Assembly (NCBI RefSeq): GCF_020667845.1
Contig: NZ_JAFMPQ010000020.1
Location: 31,734-95,733, forward strand
From: Cognatishimia sp. F0-27
GTDB taxonomy: Bacteria > Pseudomonadota > Alphaproteobacteria > Rhodobacterales > Rhodobacteraceae
Length of the DNA stretch: 64,000 nt
Reading direction: 5' to 3'
Numbering within the stretch: position 1 is the stretch's first letter; each line of letters opens with the position of its first letter. Positions 54,733 through 63,896 of the stretch are shown here, piece by piece. The notes below the pieces were generated by a model. The model ran no database searches. It saw nothing but the letters and a program-made list of their open reading frames with translations, and was not told where the DNA came from. The translations under genes and the position numbers were made by a program.

Positions 54733-56141
54733 TGGCAACCCTGCTGCGCCCGCTGGTGCGCCCCTGCATCCACAGCCTGTCCCGGTTCGGCATCGCGGCA
54801 GGCCGCCCCGCCGCGACCCTGCCCGCCCGAACGCGCGTGCCCCGTGCCGAAGACGGTGCCGAAAACTGCGCCGGAGCGGTGTCCGGCGGCATCCCGCGGC
54901 GCGCCCGCACCCCGTGGCAGAGCGGCGGCACGGTGTTTTCTGCGCTGCTTGTGGCGGCGATCGGGCTCACGGCGCCGGAGCAAAGCCACGCGCAGGGGCT
55001 CTTTGCCCCCGCGATCATCGTGAACGATCAGGTGATCACCGGCTATGAAATCGAACAACGCGACCGCATGCTGCAATTGCTGCGCGCGCCCGGCAACACC
55101 AGGGAACTGGCCCGCGAACAGCTGATCGACGACCGTCTCCGCAGGCAAGCCGCCGTCGATGCAGGCATCCGCCCGACCACCGAGGAAATCCTTGACGGCA
55201 TGGAGGAATTTGCCGGGCGTGCCAATCTTGGCCGTGAGGAATTCACCGCAGCGCTGGAACAGCAAGGCGTGGCCGAGGAAACGTTCCGCGATTTCGTGAT
55301 CGCAGGGCTGGCCTGGCGTCAGCTTGTGCGGCAGCGGTTTGCGGGCCGCGCGGCCATCTCCGAAGCAGAGGTTGATCGCGCGCTCAACAGCAACCGTGGC
55401 GACGGCTCCAATGTGCGGGTCCTGCTCTCCGAGATCATCATTCCCATTCCCCCCGGACAGGAAGAGACGATCCGTGCGCGCGCCGAACGGATCGCGCAGA
55501 TCACGTCGCCCTCCGAGTTCTCCGCGCAGGCGCGGCGGTACTCCGCCACCGCCACGCGCGGCAATGGCGGACGCCTGCCATGGCAATCCCTGACCGAGCT
55601 GCCCCCGGCCCTGCAGCCGCTCATGTTGCGTCTGCGCCCCGGCGAGGTCACCGAGCCGCTCCCGATCCCCAACGCCATCGCCCTGTTTCAGCTGCGCGAC
55701 ATCGAGGAAACCGGCTACGTGGCCCCCGAGGTGACGGCCGTGGAATACGCGGCCTATTACATGCCGGGTGGGCGCTCCGCCGAGACGCTGGCCAAGGCCC
55801 GTGTGCTGGCCGGGCGCGTGGATCGCTGTGACGATCTCTATGGCGTGGCCCAGGGCCAACCCGAAGAGGTGCTGGAACGCGGCACCAAACCGGTTGCGGA
55901 GATCCCCACCGATATTGCCTTTGAGCTGTCCAAGCTGGACCCCGGAGAGGTTTCGACCGCGCTGACGCGGGCCGGTGGGCAGACCCTGGTGTTTCTCATG
56001 CTCTGCGGTCGGACAAACGCGGTGAACGAAGCGATCGACCGCGACCAGCTGTCTCTGGGTCTGCGCAACCAGCGCCTTGGTCAGCTGGCCGAGAGCTATC
56101 TGGCGCAGCTGCGGGCGGACGCGCGGATCATCGAGAAGTGA
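54720..56141 (+). CDS. surA: Periplasmic chaperone/peptidyl-prolyl isomerase SurA
   Basis: SurA folds outer-membrane proteins. It has up to 473 residues: an N-terminal chaperone domain (FAPAIIVNDQVITGYEIEQR), a parvulin domain (about 240-345, with RARAERIAQITSPSEFSAQA and TELPPALQPLMLRLRPGEV) and a C-terminal helix. The ATG at 54720 lies inside the lptD stop region. From it, about 70 Arg/Pro-rich residues precede the signal-like VFSALLVAAIGLTAPEQSHA. A GTG at the start of that segment is an alternative start, which would make the protein about 400 residues. Confidence 0.88.
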   Translation: MRPLMATLLRPLVRPCIHSLSRFGIAAGRPAATLPARTRVPRAEDGAENCAGAVSGGIPRRARTPWQSGGTVFSALLVAAIGLTAPEQSHAQGLFAPAIIVNDQVITGYEIEQRDRMLQLLRAPGNTRELAREQLIDDRLRRQAAVDAGIRPTTEEILDGMEEFAGRANLGREEFTAALEQQGVAEETFRDFVIAGLAWRQLVRQRFAGRAAISEAEVDRALNSNRGDGSNVRVLLSEIIIPIPPGQEETIRARAERIAQITSPSEFSAQARRYSATATRGNGGRLPWQSLTELPPALQPLMLRLRPGEVTEPLPIPNAIALFQLRDIEETGYVAPEVTAVEYAAYYMPGGRSAETLAKARVLAGRVDRCDDLYGVAQGQPEEVLERGTKPVAEIPTDIAFELSKLDPGEVSTALTRAGGQTLVFLMLCGRTNAVNEAIDRDQLSLGLRNQRLGQLAESYLAQLRADARIIEK

Positions 56142-57136
56142 GCGCGCCGCAGGACGGGCCTGCCGACGGCATGGCCCCTGTCGCCTTGAGCTGCGGTGAA
56201 CCGGCAGGCGTGGGCCCGGAGCTTGCCGAGGCCTGTTGGCACGCGCTTGGCGGGGCGCTCCCGTTTGTCTTTATCGGAGATCCCGCACATCTGCCCGGAA
56301 CCGTGCCGCACAGGGTCATCGCGGAGGCCTCGGAGGCTGTCGCCGTGGCGCCAGAGGCCCTGCCGGTGCTCGCCATGGGCTTTCCCGGCCCGCGCGTGCC
56401 GGGCGCGCCCCAGCCGGACCATGCCGCCGGAGTGATCGCCGCGATCGAACGCGGCGTCGCCCTTGTCCGCTCAGGCGCGTGTTCGGCGCTTTGTACGATG
56501 CCGATCCACAAGCAGGCCCTGCAGGACGGCGCGGGGTTTGCCCATCCCGGCCACACGGAGTTTCTCGCCGCCCTTGCCGGGGCGGACGAGGTCGTGATGA
56601 TGCTGGCCTCCGAGGCGTTGCGGGTCGTGCCCGCCACGATCCACATTCCCTTGTCCGAGGTTCCCGCCGCGCTGACGCCGGAACTGCTCGAGACGCGGAT
56701 CCGGATCACCCACGCGGCCTTGATCGGGCAGTTCGGCATTCCCGTGCCGCGTCTTGCGGTGGCCGGGCTGAATCCGCATGCGGGCGAAGGGGGCAAGATG
56801 GGTCATGAGGAGATCTCGCTCATCGCGCCGGTCCTGGATCGGCTGCGCGCGGAAGGTATGACGATCGCCGGGCCGCTCTCGGCGGACACGATGTTCCACG
56901 CGGCGGCGCGCGCGCGCTATGACGCCGCCATCGCGATGTATCACGATCAGGCTCTGATCCCGATCAAGACGCTGGATTTTGACCGTGGCGTGAACGTGAC
57001 CCTCGGGTTGCCCTTTGTGCGCACCTCGCCCGATCACGGCACGGCGCTGGATATTGCCGGCAGCGGGCGCGCCAATCCACAGTCTGCGCTTGAGGCGCTC
57101 CGCCTTGCCTGGCGCTTGGCGCGGGGCGCGCGGTGA
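56138..57136 (+). CDS. pdxA: 4-hydroxythreonine-4-phosphate dehydrogenase
   Basis: PdxA acts in pyridoxal 5'-phosphate synthesis. It has 332 residues, with metal-binding His residues in [14 protein letters not shown] and [15 protein letters not shown] [20 protein letters not shown], and the family [13 protein letters not shown] and [17 protein letters not shown]. The start GTG at 56138 overlaps the surA stop (GTGA), so it is translationally coupled. The surA-pdxA-rsmA order is widely conserved. Confidence 0.94.
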   Translation: MSAPQDGPADGMAPVALSCGEPAGVGPELAEACWHALGGALPFVFIGDPAHLPGTVPHRVIAEASEAVAVAPEALPVLAMGFPGPRVPGAPQPDHAAGVIAAIERGVALVRSGACSALCTMPIHKQALQDGAGFAHPGHTEFLAALAGADEVVMMLASEALRVVPATIHIPLSEVPAALTPELLETRIRITHAALIGQFGIPVPRLAVAGLNPHAGEGGKMGHEEISLIAPVLDRLRAEGMTIAGPLSADTMFHAAARARYDAAIAMYHDQALIPIKTLDFDRGVNVTLGLPFVRTSPDHGTALDIAGSGRANPQSALEALRLAWRLARGAR

Positions 57137-57163
57137 GCGTGAGCCGGCACGAAACGTTCCTGA

Positions 57164-57213
57164 CACGGGGGCTCTGCCCCCGCACCCCCGGAGTATTTCG
57201 GGACAGAAGAAGC
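57164..57213 (+). repeat. GC hairpin repeat element, copy 1
   Basis: Between pdxA and rsmA, GGGGGC-TCT-GCCCCC is followed by ACCCCCGG, a TATTTC segment and GGGACAGAAGAA. The same order, as reverse complement, appears twice at the end of the window (63779-63828 and 63953-64000). It looks like a dispersed repetitive palindromic element; it could also act as a transcription terminator or mRNA stabiliser. Confidence 0.7.
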
Positions 57214-57263
57214 AGCGTCCTCACACGTCATGCCCGGTTCGCCTCGACGGGAGAGAGACGGTC

Positions 57264-58106
57264 ATGAGCCAGATCGACGGGTTGCCACCGCTGCGCGATG
57301 TGATTGCGACGCACGGCTTACGCGCCAAGAAAGCCTTGGGGCAGAATTTCCTTCTGGATCTGAACCTGACCGCCCGCATAGCCCGGGTTGCCGGCGATCT
57401 CAGCGCATGTGATGTGCTCGAAGTGGGCCCCGGCCCCGGCGGTCTGACACGCGGGCTGCTTGCCGAAGGGGCGCGGCGCGTTCTTGCGGTGGAAAAAGAC
57501 GCCCGGTGCCTGCCGGCGCTGGCGGAAATTGCAGAGGCCTATCCCGGCCGACTGACGGTGATCGAGGGCGACGCCCTTCAGGTGGACGTGGCGGGGCAGT
57601 TGACACCGCCGATCGCGATTTGCGCCAACCTGCCTTACAATGTCGGCACCGCCTTGCTGGTGGATTGGCTGACGCCGCCGGATTGGCCACCCTTCTGGAA
57701 GAGCCTGACGCTAATGTTCCAGCGCGAGGTGGCCGAGCGCATCGTCGCGCAGCCGGGCGGCAAGGCTTATGGCCGCCTCGCCGTGCTCAGCCAGTGGCGC
57801 ACCGAGTGTCACATCGCGTTGACGCTCCCGCCCGAAGCCTTTGCGCCGCCGCCCAAGGTGAGTTCCGCCGTCGTTCATCTCGCGGCATTGCCGGCGCCGC
57901 GGTTCGAGGCCGACGCGGCGGTTCTGGAACGGGTTGTTGCCGCCGGCTTCAACCAGCGCCGGAAGATGCTGCGGCAAGCGCTCAAGGGGCTGGCGCCGGA
58001 TATCGAGGATCGCTTGCGGGCTGCGGGCATTGCGCCCACGGAGCGTGCCGAACGGGTAAGCCTTGAGGCGTTCTGTGCGCTTGCCCGCGTCCTAGCGCAG
58101 AACTGA
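57264..58106 (+). CDS. rsmA: 16S rRNA dimethyladenosine methyltransferase
   Basis: RsmA (KsgA) dimethylates two adjacent adenines in helix 45 of 16S rRNA. It has 280 residues, with [19 protein letters not shown], the SAM-binding [20 protein letters not shown] and the catalytic [17 protein letters not shown] lies upstream of ATG 57264; the longer frame from 57015 is a shadow inside pdxA. It closes the lpt-surA-pdxA-rsmA run, separated from pdxA by the repeat element. Confidence 0.95.
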   Translation: MSQIDGLPPLRDVIATHGLRAKKALGQNFLLDLNLTARIARVAGDLSACDVLEVGPGPGGLTRGLLAEGARRVLAVEKDARCLPALAEIAEAYPGRLTVIEGDALQVDVAGQLTPPIAICANLPYNVGTALLVDWLTPPDWPPFWKSLTLMFQREVAERIVAQPGGKAYGRLAVLSQWRTECHIALTLPPEAFAPPPKVSSAVVHLAALPAPRFEADAAVLERVVAAGFNQRRKMLRQALKGLAPDIEDRLRAAGIAPTERAERVSLEAFCALARVLAQN

Positions 58107-58421
58107 GATCGCACATCATAGATGTGTGGCGTTCAATCGAGACCGCTGCACAAGGCGCACGCGCTATGGGGCGCAAGCGCCGGCTTTCAGCGCGCGGTCA
58201 GTGCCCGCCCCATACGTGGCGACACGCCCTGCATGGCGCGAGGACCATTGCAGCATGGCGGAATGTCGATCGCTCAGTCAAAGAGACCACCGCCACCGAG
58301 GCTCCCGGCGCCCGCCGCTCTATGCTCCCGGCGGCTGAGCCTCCGGCAGCATACCCGCCGCCATGCGCCGCTTCTCCAGAAGTGATGCGCGCCCTGCCGG
58401 GCGGCATCGGAGCGCGGGGGA
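58107..58421. other. Intergenic region between rsmA and DUF4167
   Basis: 315 bases with no recognised gene between converging transcripts. It contains a perfect 9-base inverted repeat TATGGGGCG/CGCCCCATA (58165-58173 and 58206-58214) separated by 32 bases. Function unknown. Confidence 0.5.
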
Positions 58422-59243
58422 TTATTCCGCGGCGGTATCCGGTGCGTTATCGGCGGCGGTGTCTTGGGCCGGTGTATCCTCTGCCGGTGTGTCTTTGGGA
58501 GACTTGGCCCTGGCGCGGGAGGGTTTCGCCGGTTTCGCCGCCGCCTCGGGGCCGTCCGCGGCCTCGGGCTTTTTGCGGGGCTTGCGCGGGGCGCGCGGTT
58601 TCTTGGGTTTGTCGATCTCGGGCTGATCCGCCTGCTCGGGCTGGGACGCAGCTGCGCCTGCGGCGACAGGCTGGTCGTCTGCACGCGATTCGGGCGTCTC
58701 CACGAGACCGGGGCCATCGTCGTCAGACCCGCCAAGATCCACGACATCGCTTTGCGCTGTCTCGGTCGGGGCGCGGCGCTGGCGCCGCTGACGCGGCTGG
58801 CGCTGTTGACCGCCCTGCGCTTGATCTTCGCCCCCGTCGCCCGCGCCGTCCTGCTGAGCGTCGCCACCATTCGCCGTCTGGTTCTGGCTCTGTTGGTTTT
58901 GCTGATGCTGGGCATCGCGCTCTGCGCGCTCGCGGTCGCGCTGCGCCTGACGTTCGCGATTCTCGCGCTCCTGCTGCTCGCGCTTGGCATCCTGCTCGCG
59001 CTGGGCCTCGGCCAGCATGCGCAGGTAATGCTCCGCGTGCTGCTGGAAGTTTTCGGCGGCCACGCGGTCATTCGACAGGGCCGCATCGCGCGCAAGCTGG
59101 TTATACTTGTCGATGATCTGCTGCGGCGTGCCGCGCACCTTCCCCTCGGGTCCATTGCTGTCGAACACACGGTTGACGACATTGCCAAGGGAATTGCGGT
59201 TGCGGTTGTTCTTGGGCCGCGAACGGGATTTGGAAGAACGCAT
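58422..59243 (-). CDS. DUF4167 protein with a long charged tail
   Basis: This 273-residue protein has the conserved DUF4167 N-terminal region (SRPKNNRNRNSLGNVVNRVF, then GTPQQIIDKYNQLARDA). A Gln/Glu/Arg-rich coiled-coil segment (REQQERENRERQAQRDRERA) and a low-complexity Pro/Ala/Lys/Asp tail follow. Family members are found beside prmC-prfA in alphaproteobacteria and are suspected RNA- or ribosome-linked proteins, function unproved. ATG 59243 (MRSSKS) is the conserved start. Confidence 0.85.
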   Translation of the reverse strand: MRSSKSRSRPKNNRNRNSLGNVVNRVFDSNGPEGKVRGTPQQIIDKYNQLARDAALSNDRVAAENFQQHAEHYLRMLAEAQREQDAKREQQERENRERQAQRDRERAERDAQHQQNQQSQNQTANGGDAQQDGAGDGGEDQAQGGQQRQPRQRRQRRAPTETAQSDVVDLGGSDDDGPGLVETPESRADDQPVAAGAAASQPEQADQPEIDKPKKPRAPRKPRKKPEAADGPEAAAKPAKPSRARAKSPKDTPAEDTPAQDTAADNAPDTAAE

Positions 59244-59596
59244 GCGTAAATCAGTCCAGTCTGGTTTTGACTGTGTGTGCCGGTCTGGCGCGGTCATCGC
59301 GCCTGGATGCATCCGGTCACATCGTTGTCTGGCAGGACACCCTGAGCGGGTCTGGCTTGGGCCCTGAAGTGAAGGCTAGGTGTCGAGCAGGATGGCCTTT
59401 CCAGGCCGTGCCACCGCTCCGACACGCTCTGAATAACCATAGCGGCCTGTCCCTGACAAGTGGTAAACCCCCTTTTTGGCGCCAGCGGTGTCATTTCCCT
59501 GCAAATATCGGTGCATTTCCGCCGCTTGCCCCGCGCTTTTCGGGTTTGCTGACGCCCGCGTCGGTCGTGGCCAACCGTGGTGCCGGTGCGCGGCGC
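59244..59596. other. Intergenic region upstream of DUF4167
   Basis: 353 bases between prmC and DUF4167 with no recognised gene. It probably holds the promoter of DUF4167. A large plus-strand frame across prfA/prmC runs through this region but is a shadow of those genes. Confidence 0.5.
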
Positions 59597-60436
59597 TCAG
59601 CGACGTGTCCCGATCACGACCCGGTCACGCCCATCCAGATCACCGATCACGCGCACGCCGGACAAGCCCGCGGCCTCGAACAGACCGTGGACCGCCCCGC
59701 CCTGCCGCGCCCCGATCTCCACGATCAGCCGCCCGCCCGGTGCCAGATGCCGCGCGGCGCTCGACAGGATCGCACGATAGCTGCTGAGCCCGTCCCCTTC
59801 ATCGGTCAGCGCCACGCGCGGCTCATGCGCGCGCACCTCCGGCGCGAGGAAGGCCATTTCCCCCAGCGCAATGTAGGGCGGGTTGGAAACGATGAGATCC
59901 ACCGGATCGAGTGCGTCGGGCAAGGCTTCGTACCACGAGCCGAGGCTCAGAATCGCGCGATCCTCAAGGCCCATGGAAGCGCGGTTGCGCCCGGCCACCT
60001 CGAGCGCGTCTGCGCTCACATCGGTGCCCACACCAACCACCCCTTCGCGCTCGCCCAACAGGGTCAAGAGGATACATCCCGATCCCGTGCCCAGATCGAG
60101 CACCGAGCCGAAGGGCTCAGACAGGGCCACCTCGATCAGCGTCTCGGTCTCGGGGCGCGGGTCGAGCACCGCCGGGGTCACGATGAACTCGCGCCCATAG
60201 AACTGCCGCGAGCCTGTCAGATGGCTCACCGGGCGACGTTCTGCGCGGGCGTCAATCAGACGCTCGAACGCGGCAGCGTGACCCGGCGCCACCTCCTCTG
60301 GAAGCACAAGGGTGAGCCGATGCGGCGCCACATCGAGCGCAAAGGCCATGAGCTTGCGCGCATCGCGCCCTGGATCGGGAATGCCCGCGGCGCTCAGCCG
60401 TGCCGTTGCCTTGGCCAGAAGAGGCGCACCGCGCAT
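59597..60436 (-). CDS. prmC: Protein release factor glutamine N5-methyltransferase
   Basis: PrmC methylates the Gln of the GGQ motif in release factors. It has 279 residues, with the SAM-binding VLDLGTGSGCILLTLL and the catalytic NPPYIALGEM. It starts three bases after the prfA stop, as an operon, which matches its substrate. Its own ATG at 60436 (MRGAPLLAKATARLSAAGIP) is the obvious start. Confidence 0.95.
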   Translation of the reverse strand: MRGAPLLAKATARLSAAGIPDPGRDARKLMAFALDVAPHRLTLVLPEEVAPGHAAAFERLIDARAERRPVSHLTGSRQFYGREFIVTPAVLDPRPETETLIEVALSEPFGSVLDLGTGSGCILLTLLGEREGVVGVGTDVSADALEVAGRNRASMGLEDRAILSLGSWYEALPDALDPVDLIVSNPPYIALGEMAFLAPEVRAHEPRVALTDEGDGLSSYRAILSSAARHLAPGGRLIVEIGARQGGAVHGLFEAAGLSGVRVIGDLDGRDRVVIGTRR

Positions 60437-60439
60437 CGC

Positions 60440-61489
60440 CTACTGTCCCAGATCCGCAAGCTGGGCGGATTGATGCTCTGCGGTCAGCGCGTCGATGATC
60501 TCATCGAGATCGCCTGCAAGCACCTGATCGAGCCGGTAGAGCGTCAGACCGATACGATGGTCGGTCAGCCGCCCCTGCGGAAAATTATAGGTCCGGATGC
60601 GTTCCGACCGGTCTCCAGAGCCAACCTGCGCCTTGCGGTCCGAGGCACGGTCCTGATCCGCCTTGGAACGCTCCAGGTCATAAAGCCGCGCGCGCAGCAC
60701 CTGCATGGCGATATCACGGTTGCGGTGCTGGGATTTTTCCGACGAGGTCACCACGAGCCCGGTGGGCACATGGGTGATCCGAACCGCGCTGTCGGTGGTG
60801 TTGACATGCTGGCCACCGGCACCGCTGGCGCGCATCGTGTCGATGCGGATATCCTGCGGGTCGATGCGGATATCAACCTCTTCGGCCTCGGGCAGCACGG
60901 CGACGGTTGCGGCGGAGGTGTGAATGCGCCCGCCGCTCTCGGTCTCGGGCACGCGCTGCACCCGGTGCACCCCGCTTTCGAACTTGAGCCGGGCAAAGAC
61001 CCCCTCGCCCGCGACGCGCACCACAAGCTCCTTCAGGCCGCCAAGGTCCGACCCCTGCTCCTCGATCACCTCCCAGCGCCAGCCACGCGCTTCGGCGTAG
61101 CGCTGATACATTCGTGCCAGATCGCCGGCAAAGAGCGCAGCCTCGTCACCGCCGGTGCCCGGCCGGATTTCCAGCACCGCCGGGCGCGCATCGGCAGCGT
61201 CCTTGGGCAGCAGCGACAGCTGCACCGCGTGTTCCAGCGCGGGCAGCCGCGCTTCCAGCAGGGGCAATTCCTCTTCGGCGAGGGCCGCCATGTCCGGGTC
61301 GTCCAGCATGGCGCGCGCGTCCTCGATATCCTGCCGCACCCGTTCCCATTCGGCGATTCGCTCCACCACCGGCTTGAGTTCTGCGTATTCGCGGCCCAGC
61401 GCGGCGATGTCACCGCTTCCGGCGGCCATGGAGGCCTCGACGAATTCGAGCCTCTCGCGAATCTGTGCAAGCCGTTCCGTTGGGATCAT
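60440..61489 (-). CDS. prfA: Peptide chain release factor 1
   Basis: RF1 ends translation at UAA and UAG. It has 349 residues. The stop-codon recognition loop is [17 protein letters not shown] (PET in place of the more usual PAT), the peptidyl-hydrolysis motif is [10 protein letters not shown], and [16 protein letters not shown] follows. The start ATG 61489 ([18 protein letters not shown]) is conserved. It is followed directly by prmC. Confidence 0.95.
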   Translation of the reverse strand: MIPTERLAQIRERLEFVEASMAAGSGDIAALGREYAELKPVVERIAEWERVRQDIEDARAMLDDPDMAALAEEELPLLEARLPALEHAVQLSLLPKDAADARPAVLEIRPGTGGDEAALFAGDLARMYQRYAEARGWRWEVIEEQGSDLGGLKELVVRVAGEGVFARLKFESGVHRVQRVPETESGGRIHTSAATVAVLPEAEEVDIRIDPQDIRIDTMRASGAGGQHVNTTDSAVRITHVPTGLVVTSSEKSQHRNRDIAMQVLRARLYDLERSKADQDRASDRKAQVGSGDRSERIRTYNFPQGRLTDHRIGLTLYRLDQVLAGDLDEIIDALTAEHQSAQLADLGQ

Positions 61490-61532
61490 CGGGCGGACAT
61501 CCGGTCGCTTTCACGGTCACGCATCGGCCACG

Positions 61533-61949
61533 TCATCCGTCCTGCGCCAGCTCTTCGAGCCAGCGATCAACCCGCGCCTTGTTCACGCCCATATCGCTCT
61601 GACCAAAGCGCAACCGCGCAAAAAGCTCAAGGTGATCGTCCGCCGCAAGGACGGTCGTGTAGTCCGGAAAGCCCATCCATTGCGAGCGGGTGATGTAGGT
61701 GACCTTGCCCTCGCCCGGCGTGCCCGCAAGCACTTCGGTGCGCGGCGTCTGGAGGATGATCGTGTGCAACCGGTCAAACCGATCCGCGACCGGCGTCTCC
61801 TCGGACGGGATCCAGCGCCGCACCCCGGTGGCAAGGTCCTGGTCGGTCGAAACCATCGGATCCACATGCCAGACCGCCGGATCGGATGGCGCCAGCCTGA
61901 TCCAGGCCAGCCCTGCAATCGCAAGCAGAACGATGAGGTAGAAGAACAT
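61533..61949 (-). CDS. DUF1499 membrane-anchored protein
   Basis: This 138-residue protein has an N-terminal signal-anchor (MFFYLIVLLAIAGLAWIRLA) followed by a soluble DUF1499 domain with TRSQWMGFPDYTTVLAADDH and FARLRFGQSDMGVNKARVDR. Function is not established. ATG 61949 is chosen for the membrane anchor and the GGGGGA upstream; a longer frame to 62069 lacks this. It lies 43 bases upstream of prfA on the same strand. Confidence 0.85.
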   Translation of the reverse strand: MFFYLIVLLAIAGLAWIRLAPSDPAVWHVDPMVSTDQDLATGVRRWIPSEETPVADRFDRLHTIILQTPRTEVLAGTPGEGKVTYITRSQWMGFPDYTTVLAADDHLELFARLRFGQSDMGVNKARVDRWLEELAQDG

Positions 61950-62519
61950 GCGCACGGAATCCCCCGGCCAATTATGTGAGATCAGGCACCGGACATGGCA
62001 TGCCCGCCGCCGTTTTTGAAGAGGGCGCGGCGCAATGACTTGCATCGGCCCCCAGTTTTTTCCCCGCACCGGCGCTGGAGTCGCGGCGCGAATGGGCGTG
62101 CCATCGGGTCAGGCGCAGTCCGCCCGTCTCGGTGCCGGCGCTGATGCCCGCCGGGATCGGACCGGGCCTCGTAGCCGTCAGGCCAAGCCGACACCGGTGG
62201 CGCCGGCGGGGATGCACCACACCCCCGACCGTCTGGCGGGATCAACCGGACGATGGGTTGACGCCGTGGCGGACAGTGCCCGGCCAGGTGTCTCCGAAGA
62301 CCGCAACCCCTGCGTCCCGTCCAAACATCAATCGCACCGATCCCGTCGCGCCCGCGCCTGCACCCGCGACACTCATGGGCGGAACGCAGGACAGCAAAAT
62401 CGCCCGTCTCCCTCTTAAGGCATACACCCTCCCACGGCACGCACGTTCTCACGACACAGCCCCTCTCACGCCGCACACCCGCTCACGACACAAACCCGCT
62501 CATGACACCCGCGCGCCGC
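61950..62519. other. Intergenic region with an irregular CTCACGACAC-like repeat
   Basis: 570 bases without a recognised gene. Near 62445-62530 an irregular repeat of CTCACGACAC, CTCATGACAC and CTCACGCCGC units (spacing about 18-26 bases) ends at the agmatinase stop region. No RNA gene or coding frame with a family signature was seen. Confidence 0.5.
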
Positions 62520-63482
62520 TCACCCGCGCCGCGTCCAGCCCCACAGGCACAAGAGCGCCGTGGCCACATGCGCCCCCGCCACGGCCGTGATCCCCGCCTG
62601 ATCGAAAGGCGGGCTGACCTCGACCACATCGCCCCCCTTGAGATCGATGCCCGCAAGGCTGCGCAGCAGCAGCTCCGCCTGCGCAGAACTCAAGCCACCC
62701 CAGACCGGCGTGCCCGTGCCCGGTGCAAAGGCCGGGTCCAGCCCGTCAATATCAAACGTGATGTAGCACGGCGCGTCCCCCACGATCTCGCGCACCCGCG
62801 CCGCGATCGCAACCGGTCCCTCCGCATGCACCTGCGGCGCATCGAGGATATGAAAGCCGCGCGGATCGGGATTGTCCGTGCGGATGCCGATCTGCACCGA
62901 CCTTTCCGGTGCAACGATGCCTTCCTCCACAGCCTTGTACATGAAAGTGCCATGATCGATACGGCCCGGATCGTCATCGGCCCAGGTATCGGTATGCGCG
63001 TCGATCTGGATCACCGAAAGCGGTCCGTGCACCCGCGCATGCGTCCGGAGGCACCCATGGGTCACGGAGTGATCGCCACCAAGCGCGATGCACCCTGCCC
63101 CGGCCGCCAGTATCGCGCCCACATGCGCCTCGATCTGCGCGAGCACCTCCGCCGGACGGGCATAATCAAACGCCATGTCCCCGTAATCGGCGATGGCAAA
63201 TTCCGAAAGCACGTCAAAGCCCCAGCCATAAGGCGCGTCACACGGCTGCAGCAGGGACGCCTCTCGGATGGCGCGCGGTCCCAGCCGCGTTCCCGGCCTG
63301 TTGGTCACCGCCTGGTCAAACGGCAACCCCGTGACCGCGATGTCGACACCGCTCAGATCCTTGGTGTAACGACGCCGCAAGAACGAGGGCGCCCCGGCAA
63401 AGACATTCTCGAAAGACGACCCCTTGAGGTCGTCCCGGGTGAAGGCGTGATCGATCTGGGACTTGGCATCTTCAAGGCTCAT
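62520..63482 (-). CDS. speB: Agmatinase-family ureohydrolase
   Basis: This manganese ureohydrolase of 320 residues would cleave agmatine to putrescine and urea. Metal-ligand motifs are GGDHSVTHG, DAHTDTW and DIDGLDPAFAPGTGTP, with the agmatinase-type region RPGTRLGPRAIREASLLQPC. Related family members hydrolyse guanidinobutyrate or other guanidino compounds, so the substrate is not certain. ATG 63482 has AGGAG seven bases upstream. It is separate from arginase at 32999. Confidence 0.9.
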   Translation of the reverse strand: MSLEDAKSQIDHAFTRDDLKGSSFENVFAGAPSFLRRRYTKDLSGVDIAVTGLPFDQAVTNRPGTRLGPRAIREASLLQPCDAPYGWGFDVLSEFAIADYGDMAFDYARPAEVLAQIEAHVGAILAAGAGCIALGGDHSVTHGCLRTHARVHGPLSVIQIDAHTDTWADDDPGRIDHGTFMYKAVEEGIVAPERSVQIGIRTDNPDPRGFHILDAPQVHAEGPVAIAARVREIVGDAPCYITFDIDGLDPAFAPGTGTPVWGGLSSAQAELLLRSLAGIDLKGGDVVEVSPPFDQAGITAVAGAHVATALLCLWGWTRRG

Positions 63483-63720
63483 GGCGGGGCTCCTGCACTG
63501 ACATCCGCCCGCTTTAGCCCGCCGCACCGGAAACGAAAAGCGTCTCGCAGCCCCCTGTCCGCCCCCGACGCGCGCGCCACCCGCCTGTGCCTGCCCCGGG
63601 CCGCAACGACCCTCGCTGCTGCCTGACTGGACCCTGCGGCGGCCCCTGCCGCTCCAAATCCGCGCCCCGCGCAAGCCACCTTTCCTCCAGCAAGCTCCCT
63701 TGGCAAAGAGCCCGACCCCA
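63483..63720. other. Intergenic region upstream of agmatinase
   Basis: No gene is recognised in these 238 bases, which are Arg/Gly-coding in several frames because of high GC content. The speB promoter is expected here. Confidence 0.5.
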
Positions 63721-63828
63721 GCCCCATGAGAGCCACGCGCGATCCTCCCGCGCCCGCGCGCCCCTCAGCATCCCGCCCGGTTTCTTTGGGCCGGAAATAT
63801 CCCGGAGGCGTGGGGGCTGGCCCCCACC
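63721..63828. repeat. Direct repeat, copy A (contains GC hairpin repeat, copy 2)
   Basis: A stretch that begins CCCCATGAGAGCCACGCGCG and continues through GGTTTCTTTGGGCCGGAAAT to the GGGGGCTGGCCCCC palindrome. The same sequence, about 85-90% identical by eye, recurs 176 bases later. The palindromic part is the reverse complement of the element at 57164. Confidence 0.85.
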
Positions 63829-63896
63829 ACCACACATCCGCCCTGCGTGCGACACCGGACCGCCCTGCGCTGCGGTCAGTTTTGCTCGGCACCCGG

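Noticed and set aside
58124..59116. 330-residue plus-strand open frame
   Set aside because: It lies antisense to the DUF4167 gene and is Arg/Pro-rich with no family signature.
59267..61693. 808-residue plus-strand open frame
   Set aside because: It lies entirely opposite prmC and prfA, which have full catalytic motifs; high GC gives long antisense frames.
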